From contig SMMW01000634.1 of assembly GCA_004794655.1 (NCBI GenBank), positions 3,444,501 through 3,508,500 on the forward strand: a stretch of DNA of 64,000 nt, in the 5' to 3' direction. Below are positions 11,201 through 21,900 of the stretch, one piece after another. Positions within the stretch are counted from its first letter, which is position 1. The number at the start of each line of letters is the position of its first letter. Position numbers and translations under genes: made by a program. This DNA comes from Marisa cornuarietis (lineage: Eukaryota; Mollusca; Gastropoda; Architaenioglossa; Ampullariidae). A model generated the notes under the pieces. It worked only from the letters and a program-made list of their open reading frames with translations, was not told the DNA's origin and made no database searches.

Positions 11201-14200
11201 GATAAGTTAACATCTGAGAGGCTGTCCCTGCCACGTGAATACATATGCTAGAGCAACCTGCATGCACACATGCACTCTGTTACTCATACACAACAGTCTA
11301 GGCTACGGCAAACACCCACACACATGCATGTACTTTTATATGTTCTCACATGTAAATGTCCTCAAAATAATTTTGTCAGAGATAAGCAAAAGTAAAAGTA
11401 GGTAAAAAAAAAAAAAAAAACTAACATGAAAATAAAAATAACTTTTAGAAAAATGCTTTCACATGTTAGAAAAAAAATGTAATGTCAAAGCCAAACTGAG
11501 ATGGGATATTCTAAATTCATCAACGGGTGTCTCAACACTTTGCACGTTGTTAAGTGTGGCTATTCTTAAAACGTTTCTCATTAACTCATGCTTTAAAATG
11601 AGTTCAGTTCAAGGAGATTAAAGAAACTTTTCTGTTACAGTCTTGGTAAATACTGTCAGAAAAAAAAATGTGTAAGAATAAAATCAAATGTAAATGAAAT
11701 TTAAAACAGGACAGCCATTTTAACACCTTGCTCTTAGCTGAGAACTGAACAATGAATCAGTCACTGTTCAGTTCAGCAACTAAAAAGGACTAATGCAGAC
11801 ATTAAAAAAAATATTAACATCAAGAAATGCATTTACATTTCAGTTAATAGTTCTCACCCATGTATTCAGCTTGAGGAAGGGAGATATCTACAGTGGGAAA
11901 GGAGTAAAGGGCATGTTACCGGTCAAACCGCTGGGACCAAGTTTGCTGACTATCCTGGAATGAAGCTTCTTGCAAATGGAGCTCAAACTGAAGTTTGTTG
12001 ACTTCCTGTGTATTACGGGTATAGAATATAGTACCACACAATGTTTCACTACAAATACATGATTATTATTATCATCATTCCATGCATTTCATCTTCAAAC
12101 TCATTCTCAATATCTGCCATGCAGCTCATGCATATCATTCAATATTTCTTTTTCTGCAATCAGCACATGATTAGTCACTGCAGCCAACACTACAGCTTGT
12201 GTTAAGCTACAGCCATGATGCTTAAGGGACTGGGTAAGGAGCACTTGTGATTAGTACAGTATCTAGACCAGTACTCTAGTAAAATATAAAATTAATATCT
12301 TTTCACTGTTTCTGAGAGCATAGGGCAAAATACCATTAGGAGCAATGTAACATATTGTTCTGGTGACAACGTGCAACATTTTGTATAAAATTCACTTAGT
12401 TGTATTCTTAGTTATTATTTGATTAGCTGTATACCAAACAGGACAACCAAGATATATTGCAGGAACATCTTTTACTGCTGAAAGTCAGCAGAAAAACTTT
12501 AAAAAGTACTGTGACAAATTGTGTAAAAGATTATCATACGAAATGAACATTTTAAAGTCAACATGATGATAGCTGCATCGTGTGCTAAGTATAGTATTTG
12601 AAGAGCAAGTATCAGTATAAATAAAAAAACAAGCTGCATACCTCTCCCAGCTGCTTGTTCCTCTCTCTTGCTTTCAGCTCACTTGTCAAAAGTTCATGAC
12701 TATTCTCATCAGACTGCAATAATGTACCACAAATGTCAAGCAATGTGTCTACCTATTTATACCTGATGTTTTACTTTTTGAAAGGTGAGCTGCACAACTT
12801 GTTGATACCTACATACTCTTGATTTTATCCAATCTACAATACTTTAAAACTCATACTGGCATATCCACAAAAAAGCTGCAATTTTTAAAACATCTTTCCA
12901 AACCTGTCAAGAAATTCCTTACTTGTTTCTTAAGAACAGCAATAGCACGGTACTTGGCATCAAGTCTCTGTCGACAAACTTCCAGATCTAGTTTCAACTC
13001 TTCAATCTCCTGGCAAAAATATTTGTAAGTGAAAAAAAGATTTTAATGTGTTGTCACACATTACAAAAAAAGGAATGCAAGTATATTTGATGAAAAAGTG
13101 TGATCTATCTTATTCGTGATTCTGCGCATTATAAGTTCGCATTATTATTATTATTATAAGCCATTTTCATACAGTTATTTAAAGCTAAGAATGAAAAGTT
13201 GCTTAATGTTAATAGATTAGGTAGTAAACCAGGTAAATCTATATTGACTTATTATTGATGTCACCCAACCAGACCAGCATTATGCAAATACATGTATAGA
13301 TAAACTGTTAAAATAAAAGCAAAATGTATAAAAACAGCAAGTTCTCCACTAATGAAATGTATACAGTCTTTGCCAATATAATTAAAATCCACTTTGACGA
13401 TTCATACTCAATCAAACAGTGGCAACTGGAATTCAGATTGTGTACCTCAACAGTTTTAATTAATGATGTTTACTAAAAGTTTCTTGAAATATCATCCAAT
13501 TATTTTCATGGAATATTTAACGTTTGGGCTGTTGGAATTATATCAGGGTTTGGGTTGTTGAAATGTTGTGACAGTTTGGATTGGGGAACAATTATTCTAC
13601 TAAACAGAGTTGTGCACTTAATACTGTAGTGCAGTAAACAGTGTATTGCACTAACAAACCAGATAAAAAAAAAGAAAGAGAGGGTACCTGCATATGCTTG
13701 CTTACTATCACATCAACATGTGTACAAAGTGACTTTTAGAAACACGTTGATATGTGTTTTACCTGCAGAGCTGTATGCAACTTATCATCAATTTCTTCAT
13801 TTGTCAGTCTTTTATCTTCACCTAGGGGGGAAAGATTGGAAAAAATATAAAAATATGCTACATCAATAGTGTTTACACATGTACACACAAGGACATATTT
13901 TACTGTAATTCTAATCATGAGACCACAACAAGCTTGTACAATAATTTTAACAACATTTGTATGAGCCATGAGAAAAGAAAAGATTTAATTGATAAAAAGG
14001 TTTTTTAATGACTTTATTATTGTTTATACTGTTAGGTGTGCTGCAATAACAGTCTGTAGTTATGACTTCCTATACTTGCCGTCATTAGAAGTATTTCCAG
14101 CGCCATGCTTTTTCAAAATGTTTCCCAAATTTTGTTCATACAATTTCTTCTGCTGCCTTAGAGACGTACCATAAGGTACATCGGCATAAGTCGGGAACTT

Positions 14201-14548
14201 TTCAGTTTCTCCCACCTCGCATAAATCTTCTCGTGAATTCTTCCCAGAGTTATTAAGTAATGAAACCGAATCAGAGCTGAGTCTTTTTTCTTGCCATTGA
14301 TTTCCTCCCTGGTCACCATTTGATGATCTCGTTCCTTCTGCAGGCCCATTTTCTCTAACATTTTGTGATTGTTTACTACTTGCTGCTTTTCCGTATGACG
14401 ACGATGGTTCATCAGTCATAAAACCTAGTTCAAACTGTAAGTAGCTATTAGGGCGCAGCCCGTCCCCAAGCCCTAAATCTCCACACACAGCACTAAACGT
14501 ATCATCAAGAGCAACATGCTGGTCATCGTCACTCCCGACACCATCCAT
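5205..14548 (-). CDS. CCDC125: CCDC125-like coiled-coil protein, 12 coding exons
   Basis: Exons in transcript order: 14548-14080, 13821-13763, 13009-12923, 12713-12642, 12005-11920, 10384-10307 (or 10333-10307), 8524-8442, 8023-7905, 7235-7128, 6884-6698, 6368-6259, 5333-5205. All phases agree, giving about 528 codons (511 with the short exon 6), against about 511 in vertebrate CCDC125. Family landmarks are GLGDGLRP near the N-terminus, LLAMLDMK in exon 8, LAVLGACRCHG followed by a Cys-rich PCHCA in exon 9, DEAYMTVDAYRQAFEEQL in exon 10 and KKEAFAHQKLAAQVLAARL in the last exon. Most of the protein is heptad-rich coiled coil. Human CCDC125 (Kenae) is cytosolic and linked to Rho-family control of cell motility; the same role here is inference. 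Exon 1 ends with a GC donor. The start is the first ATG of the exon, facing the MRPL43 start. Confidence 0.88.
8755..9811. mobile_element. TTAA-flanked non-autonomous element, copy 1
   Basis: A repeat of about 1.06 kb in the intron between CCDC125 exons 6 and 7. Its ends are inverted relatives of each other: TTAACTCTTTCCTTACCGA at the left and, on the minus strand, TTAACTCAATCTTTACTGA at the right. Both begin at TTAA, the target of piggyBac and Kolobok transposons. The left end carries a small palindrome, GATCGCCC-(ATA)-GGGGCGATC. The whole element aligns in inverse orientation with 61167-62195. Shared blocks include AACCGCAAAGGAGAAGAAAA, CAACAGAAAATGCCA and AAATTGATAATGATAGATCA. There is no coding capacity. 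Confidence 0.6.
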
Positions 14549-14727
14549 AAGGTTGTGTTGTTTTTTTTTCAGAATGATTTAGATAAATATTTTCATAGCC
14601 TCAACATTTACGAGGTTTATTCTCCCTTCGCACCGCGCGAAGTAACATCTCGCGAGAAGTGAAAGGTCGCCACAGAGGTCAAAGTAATTGCTTCCGGTGA
14701 AGAGCATACGGAAAGGTCGAAAAAGAA
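14549..14727. promoter_or_regulatory. Bidirectional promoter of CCDC125 and MRPL43
   Basis: Only 179 bases separate the two divergent start codons. The interval is locally GC- and CpG-rich in an AT-rich neighbourhood. It contains the palindrome TCTCGCGAGA at 14648-14657, a known core-promoter motif of animal housekeeping genes. It also contains CTTCCGGT at 14691-14698, the reverse of an ETS/GABP site (ACCGGAAG). No TATA box is evident. The arrangement fits co-regulated housekeeping transcription from both strands. Confidence 0.65.
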
Positions 14728-17302
14728 ATGTCGAGGCACGCGATACCGGCTAATTATTTAAAAAATGTCATGCAAAATGGCATTGGTAGATATATGTGTC
14801 AGCTGCAAAGAATAACTTTCAAGTTCTGCAAATCAAATGTTGACAGCAAGGGAATGAGGTGAGGAAGCTGAATTGTACACTACTCAGGACGATCAGCATT
14901 GTAGTGTTGACTGTTGATATCTGATCATTACCACTAGTGTGATATCCGAGTTGATCACACCATAATGATGTCTGGTTGCTTATTGATATAAATTTATTAC
15001 TTACTTGGTTCCATTATTTCTTGCTTCGCTATTTGTTGATGCTGCATGTAGGGCGTAAAGACTTTCTTTCTGGGGCTACGTCAACAGTAATATTCGTGAA
15101 AAGAGACCCATGCAAAGTGTCGTCCTGTTGCAAGTAATGGTGAATTTTGTTTTGCTGGCAACAGCTGTGCAAACGCTGAAAGGTGTAGAACCGCTTAAAA
15201 GCTAGTAAAACCAGGCCACGTTGTGCACGTATTGATTTTTCTCTTTATTTTACGGGAACAATAAGCACATCCTCAGATTTACACATATTTTTTTTTTATT
15301 GGAAAACAGTCAAGTCTGCGTTTAGAGTGGCATAATATCTTAATGGTCACCAGGCATATTACAAAACACTGGGTTACGCACAGAGGTGGAAGTTTCTTTT
15401 TAAATGCTTGCTGTTAACCAGTTGTAGTGAGATTCTGCTGTAGTTTTATTGTGTATTTCTACAGTACACTGGAGATTTATCATTGGTATTAATGTGAAAT
15501 TTTATAGATAACAGAGCAATATATAATGTGTAAGCATTCTCTAAGTAATGTGCTCAAGAGATAGAAAGATTTTTTCAAATTCCTGTTTTCAAAATGGACG
15601 TGATAAGATTCACTGCAGGAAGTGGGACTGTAAAAATAATAGAGCACTTCATGCAACATGACAACAAAGCAGGTCAAACTCTCTGTTTTGGTCAACAGTA
15701 ATTACTAAAATGGCATTTAAAAATGCTGGCTAACAATAAAATAATATAATGCAAAACACATTCAGCCACTCAGCCACAGGTTAAAGACTACACAGGTAAT
15801 GAAAGTTAAAGTAAGATTTTAAATACAACAAAACACATATAACAAATAAAATACTATGTAAAACTGAATTTTGTTAATGCATAATGGTAAGAAAATAACT
15901 GCAAAAGATTAAGTATACTATCTTTAATTATTATATTTTTTAAACAAATATTTTTGGTGAGAATTTAAATACTGCCTTTGAATCAGAACAGTGAATGTGA
16001 TTTGAGATTAAATGTGGTACATGTAGTATGCTATAGCATCTTTAGTATGTGAAGACCTCTGTACCTACACATCTACCCCTGAATATTCATTTTTAATCAA
16101 ATCTGCTTGTCAAGCATTCCTTTTCAAATAAACTTAAGATTTTGCTATTTTGTTTTTGGTGAGCATTTAAATATTGCCTTTGAATCAGAACAGTGAATGT
16201 GATTTGAGATTGTACAAACTCAGTGAAATAAAAAGTAAAGAAATTGAATCCTATACAATAGGTAAAAAAAAAACTGCTGAAAAGTCCATGAGCGTGGAAA
16301 AATTACAGTTTTTTTATCATGTAATTTAATCTAGATAAGGACCATGGGAAAAATTATTTTTACACAATCACAGGTCTTACATATTAAGACTATGGTTCCT
16401 TGCCATTTATGATGGATTCAGTCTCAGTTGATTGTTGCCGTCTGACAAATGTATTGAAACTTTGCTGAGCTCCTTTGTGAACACTTAGGCTTGATTTGAG
16501 CAGAACCAGCTCTTGATCTTAGCAGGTTAAAGTTGACTTATTTAACTTTCAGTACATCTTATCTGTTTTTTTTAACTTGAAATATTCTGTGTTTTACATA
16601 ATCATGGTGGGAAAAATTGGTTTCGTCAAAAATGTTGATCATAGCAAGCTGTAGACTATCTATTAGACACCAGATGTTAAGATTGTTATGACTGGGTTGA
16701 TTTTGCATTTCCTTTACAGAAACTTTTATTTTGCTATCCCATTTAGCACCATTGCCTATGGTTAATACTGTATCATCATTACCAAACTTGTGTTCTCATT
16801 TTTCAGAGATTTTATTGAGAATCATATGTTGGATTTTGCACATGGTAATCCTGGTGTAGTTGTTTACCTCAAGCCTCGAAGGCATCGTGCACCCAACCTG
16901 ACAGCTGAATATTGTGAGCAAATTTGATTATACAGTGCTTATGGTTGGGATTTTCTACCATCTTTAGTATTAATAATGCTCTGAGTGACTTACTGATTAG
17001 AGCCAAACAAGTGACATTTTAAATACTGAACACTATGGTTAGGTTAAAATATATGTCAAAATATTGTTGGTAGGTCATACTTGTTACTATATACAATACA
17101 ATACAATACATCTTTATTGTCTATGTCTGGTCACAACAGAGATAGAAATTTTCCTTTGTTGCTGGGAGCTCCCACAGTTAACTGGAGAAAAGGATACATA
17201 ATAAACTGAAAAAAATTACGATCACACCTCATACACTCATACAGTTACACTCATGCTTAGCCCTCGCACACCTAAGACAGTTAGCAGATGCACATTCTCT
17301 TC

Positions 17303-17335
<33 letters not shown>

Positions 17336-18949
17336 CCACAGACATTCAGGCTAGGTACATTTGTTAGTCCTGTTCAGGAGTGCTATTGCGGTTGGTAAGA
17401 ATGACTTGGCAAAGGCACTCTTCCTGGCGACCACTTGCTTCCATCTGCGGCCAGAGGGTAACATTTGGAAGTGGCGATGTAGTGGGTGAGAGGGGTCTGT
17501 GATGATTCTGACGGCCTTTAACCTCACAGCCTTGATGTATAAATCACCTAAAGGTCTTTGTGGAGAACCAATGATCTTGCTGGCACTCTTGACCACTCTC
17601 ATTAAACAAGCTTTATCTTTGAGAGAGAGAACGCCAAACCACACTGACATATTGAATGTTAAGATGCTTTCGATTAGACTGCGATATACTGACTCAAGGA
17701 CAGGGCCGCTGACACCGAAATTTCTCAGTTGCCTCAGCAGGAACAGGCGCTGATGTGCTTTCCTGGAAACAATGCTGGTGTTTTCCTGAAAGGACAGTTT
17801 GCTGTCTAGCACTGTGCCGAGGTACCTAAAACTTTGCACCTGTTCTATTGTCTCATTATCAATAATTATAGGGGTGTGGGCAGGTTGATGTTTTCTTCTG
17901 TCAAGGACCACTTCTTTAGTTTTAGAGACATTGAGCACCAGAAAGTTTTCTTCAAACCATGAGTGTAATTTTTGAACCTGAAGGAAATAGCTTGCAAGTG
18001 ACTTCTCGTCCTTGAGCCGAGCAACCAATGCCATATCATCTGCAAACTTAATCAAGGATAGGGCACAATTCGAGAATTCCGTGCGGACTTCACTAGTGTA
18101 AACAGAGAACAGTATTGGGGACAAAACACACCCCTGTGGGGCTCCGGTGTTTATGATCAGAGTGGTCGAGACTTTGCCTCCCATGCTGACCCGTTGTGGC
18201 CGGTCCCGGAGAAACTCCCTCATCCAGAGCACTAGGGTTGAGTTAACGTTTAGTGCTAGGAGACGTTGTAAGAGCAGGTGTGGCTGAATGGTATTAAAAG
18301 CAGATGAAAAGTCCATGAATAGGATACGCACGTATGTACCAGTGCCATCCAGGCCCCGTATGCAAGAAGCACCGATAGCCAATCGTTGCGATAGAGCCTT
18401 TCGGTCCGAAAGCTGTCGTAGCGATAGTCTCCCCACTAAGGCGGTATGCAGAGACACGCCGATAGAGCTCCACTAGCTTTCGGCGCGGTAAGGCTGTTCT
18501 ATAAAAAGCTTCCGGGGAGGCCCGATTTTCATGCGTTACTGCGCATGTATTTGTGAGATGCAATGCAAAATAAAAAAAATGTGGGTTACAGTACAAAGCC
18601 ACAACACACACACACTCCTGCAATAGGTATACAGAAGTGAGATGCAATGCAAAATAATAAAAAAAATGTGTGTTACAGTACAAAGCCGCAGTACACACAC
18701 ACCCCTGCAATAGTTATTTAGAAGTGAGATGCAATGCAAAATAATAAAAAAATTGTGGGTTACAGTACAAAGCCTCAGCACACACACACACACATCCCTG
18801 CAATAGATATTCAGAAGTGAGATGCAATGCAAAATAATAAAAAATATTGGTTATAGTACAAAGTCTCCACACACACACTCCTGCAACAGGTATTCAGAAG
18901 TGAGATGCAATGCGAAATAAAAAAAATGTGGGTTACAGTACAAAGCCTA

Positions 18950-18984
<35 letters not shown>

Positions 18985-21900
18985 GCAATTGGTATTTAGA
19001 AGTGAGATGCAATGCAAAATAATTTTAAAAAATGTGGGTTACAGTACAAAGCCTCAGCACACACACACACATTCCTGCAACAGGTATTCAAAAGTGAGAT
19101 GCAATGCGAAATATAAAAAAAGTGGGTTACAGTACAAAGCCTCAGCACACACAAACACACACACACACACCCTGCAAAAGGTATTTAGATGTGAGATGCA
19201 ATGCAAATTAAACAAATTGTGGGTTACAGTACAAAGTCTCCACACGCATACACTCTCTCAAACAAGGTAAATCCTATGTTAAATTCTAGAAAATTTGACT
19301 GTCACATTGCAGTCATGTTAGTCTGCACAATACCTAAGCTAGGATGTCAATTTGTTCTTTTTTAAATTTAAAATATTATTTAAAAAGCAACTAATCACTG
19401 CTAGAATCAAATATACAAAAAGCTGAACGAGCACCAGCGTGATACTGATTTATTCTGTAACACTGGAGAAAGGGACCCACGTCGATTCGATAATTCGATT
19501 TCTCTTGTGATCTCATTAGTCTGTTGTAAAATATCTTGTCTTCTAAATCTAAATTTCTTGTAAAGTTCTTGGTCATTGTACCGGTCGAGGGGATGATTCC
19601 TGTCCCGAAAAACACGTTCTCGGCGCAAACGTCGTCGAATATGGTTCAATACCATCCAGTCCGCCATCTTGTGCTTTCGGTACGATAGCGAGCTAACGGA
19701 GGGGTGAGGCTCCATTAGCCTTAGAGCTACGATAGTCGGCTATCGGGGGTCCCTGCATGCGAATTTTTCCGCGCTGTCGTGACGATAGAGATATCGTACC
19801 TATAGCGGCGCTATCGGTGCTTCTTGCATACGGGGCCAGATGGTTTGCTACCAGGTTGTAGAGTGTCAAACAGGCATCATCCACTCCTCTTTTCGCTTTG
19901 TATGCAAACTGGTAGGGGTCTAGTTGATCAGCAATGGCATTGACTAATTGGTTGCAAACAACTCTCTCCATGCACTTAGCAAGAATAGGGGTCAAGGCCA
20001 CTGGTCGGAAGTCATTTAGTTTTTTGGCATGTGACTTTTTTGGCACTGGAATAATAGTTGAGGTCTTCCATAGCTTGGGGAAGAACTGACTGTTCAGGAA
20101 CAGGTGGAACAAATGTGTGATCATTGGGCTCAGCTGCTGGGCGCAAGATCTGAGCACCCGTCCTTTTAGGCCGTCTGGACCAGGAGCTTTAAAGGGATTA
20201 ATTCGGGACAGGCAAGATGTTACGGCATTCTCGTCCACTAAGATATCACATGGTGACAGGGAAGAACAGATCAATTAACATTCTCGAGTAAAGTCTTGTA
20301 TATCAAACCTGGCATAAAACTTGTTTAAGTCATTGGCAAGGTCTGCAGCCTCACATCCTACCTCCTGTTGTTTTGTTGTGCGACCCATCATTTTGTTTAG
20401 TCCCAACCAAGCCTCGCGTGCGTTCCCTTCCCTTAGTTTCGTTTCTACCTTATTCTTATATTCGATCTTCGCCAGCCTTGTCTTCTGCCGAAATTCTTTG
20501 TTCCGATCTCTTACCTGTCCCGTATCACCCTGGATAAATGCATGCTTCTTGGCAACAAGGCAAGCTTTCAGGTCTTTGGTAATCCATGGCTTATTGTTTG
20601 CAAACAGTTTGATTGTTTTCGGTTTCACAACACAATCTTCACAGAACTGGATGTAGGCTGTGACAGTTTCTGTGAGTTCATCGTAATCAGAGCAGCTGTC
20701 AAAGAACAGCTGCCAGTCTGTTGCCTCATAACAGCCCCTCAGTGCCTCGATCTTGTCATGAGACCACTGCTTGATCTCTATGGCGTTTGGTTTAGCAGTT
20801 TTCACTTTCTGTCTGTATCTTGGGATAAGATGAACCACATTGTGGTCGGATCTACCCAAAGGGGGCCTGCATCTGCTTGCATAGGCATTCGAGATAGAGC
20901 TGTAGCATTTGTCTAACACACGATTCTGCCGAGTGGGACAGCTAACATGTTGGTATAGGGAGGGTAATTCAGCACTAATATCACATTTATTGAAGTCGCC
21001 GAGGATAAATACAGCCTGGTCAGTGGATCTATGTAAGGCCTTGTTGTAGCTGGCTGCTATCTGAGCGGCGGCGTCCTTGTTGTCAGGTCCGGGAACGTAC
21101 ACCAAAATGACTGTCACTTGCCCGAATTCACGTGGCAAGTAGAACGGCCGAAACGACACAGTTAGGATTTCATACGACACAGTACTAGTTGTTTCACGTA
21201 TCGTGAACTCCGTGGCCCAATTTTTGTTTACAAATATACACAGCCCTCCGCCTTTATTTTTTTCCGTGTTTTCGTTATTCCTGTCATGCCTAATCGTAGT
21301 GAAACCCTCGAGGTGGACATCCGTTTTGTTGCTACTAAGCCAGGTCTCTGTAACACAAATTAGGCTGCTACAGCGATAGTCGCGGTCGTATTTCACCAGC
21401 GTAGCGAGTTCTGTCATTTTGTTATCAACGGAGCGGGCGTTGGTTAAGGTAATCAGCGGCAGCGGGAGTCGACAGCCTCTCCGCCGTACCCTGTTCATGA
21501 CCCCTCTAGATCCTCGTTTTTTCTTCGCGGTCTTCTTTCCTGAGTGGACTCTAGTTTTATCACTTTCTCCGCTGTAGCCTGTTGGGTGTCTTGATGTGCT
21601 CGGACCAGTCGATGCGTGGGAAGTCAGGTGGTGGGACGCAAACGCTGGGCCGAAGAGCAATCAAATACTGACGCGAGAAGGGCGGCTGTCCGCCATGCGA
21701 GCCGCCATGATGTTCGGCGTGGTCTAGCGTGGGAAATGCGAAACTCGTTGAAGCAGCGAGGAGCAGCACACAGAACTCCCAGAATATACACAGAGTGAAA
21801 CCATCCATCTTGCAGTCTTACACTACTAGTCGGTATTAAAAAACACTCATTAAAAATAAGAGAAAGTAAACAAAAGGTGGGAGCTCACTCATCTTAGCAG

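Larger units (their letters stand above)
18352..19837 (-). mobile_element. Harbinger/PIF-like DNA transposon nested in the LINE
   Basis: The 1486-bp element has perfect 27-bp terminal inverted repeats at 18352-18378 and 19811-19837, starting GGCCCCGTATGC and ending at CGATAG on the inward side. It splits the LINE reverse transcriptase frame. The flanks fit a very short target duplication (up to 3-4 bp, e.g. TGG on the minus strand), but this is ambiguous because element and target share bases. The hexamer CGATAG/CTATCG occurs about nine times in the two subterminal regions. Inside are a transposase fragment (19407-19715) and a minisatellite (18555-19250). With so little transposase left, it is a non-autonomous derivative. 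Confidence 0.72.
17092..21838 (-). mobile_element. CR1/L2-like non-LTR retrotransposon (LINE), interrupted
   Basis: A near full-length LINE in MRPL43 intron 2, in the opposite orientation to the gene. It encodes an AP-type endonuclease followed by reverse transcriptase on the minus strand. Its 3' end at about 17092-17111 is a short tandem repeat (ATTGT on the element strand), typical of CR1/L2-type LINEs, rather than poly(A). It is interrupted by a Harbinger-like transposon at 18352-19837. The 5' limit near 21838 is approximate. Exact clade assignment would need a reverse transcriptase tree. Confidence 0.75.

Noticed and set aside
18536..19270. Cys/Val- and Thr/His-rich frames; also a CRISPR-like look of repeats with spacers
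   Set aside because: Translation of a CA-containing minisatellite. Units differ in length and sit within a eukaryotic transposon, so neither genes nor CRISPR.
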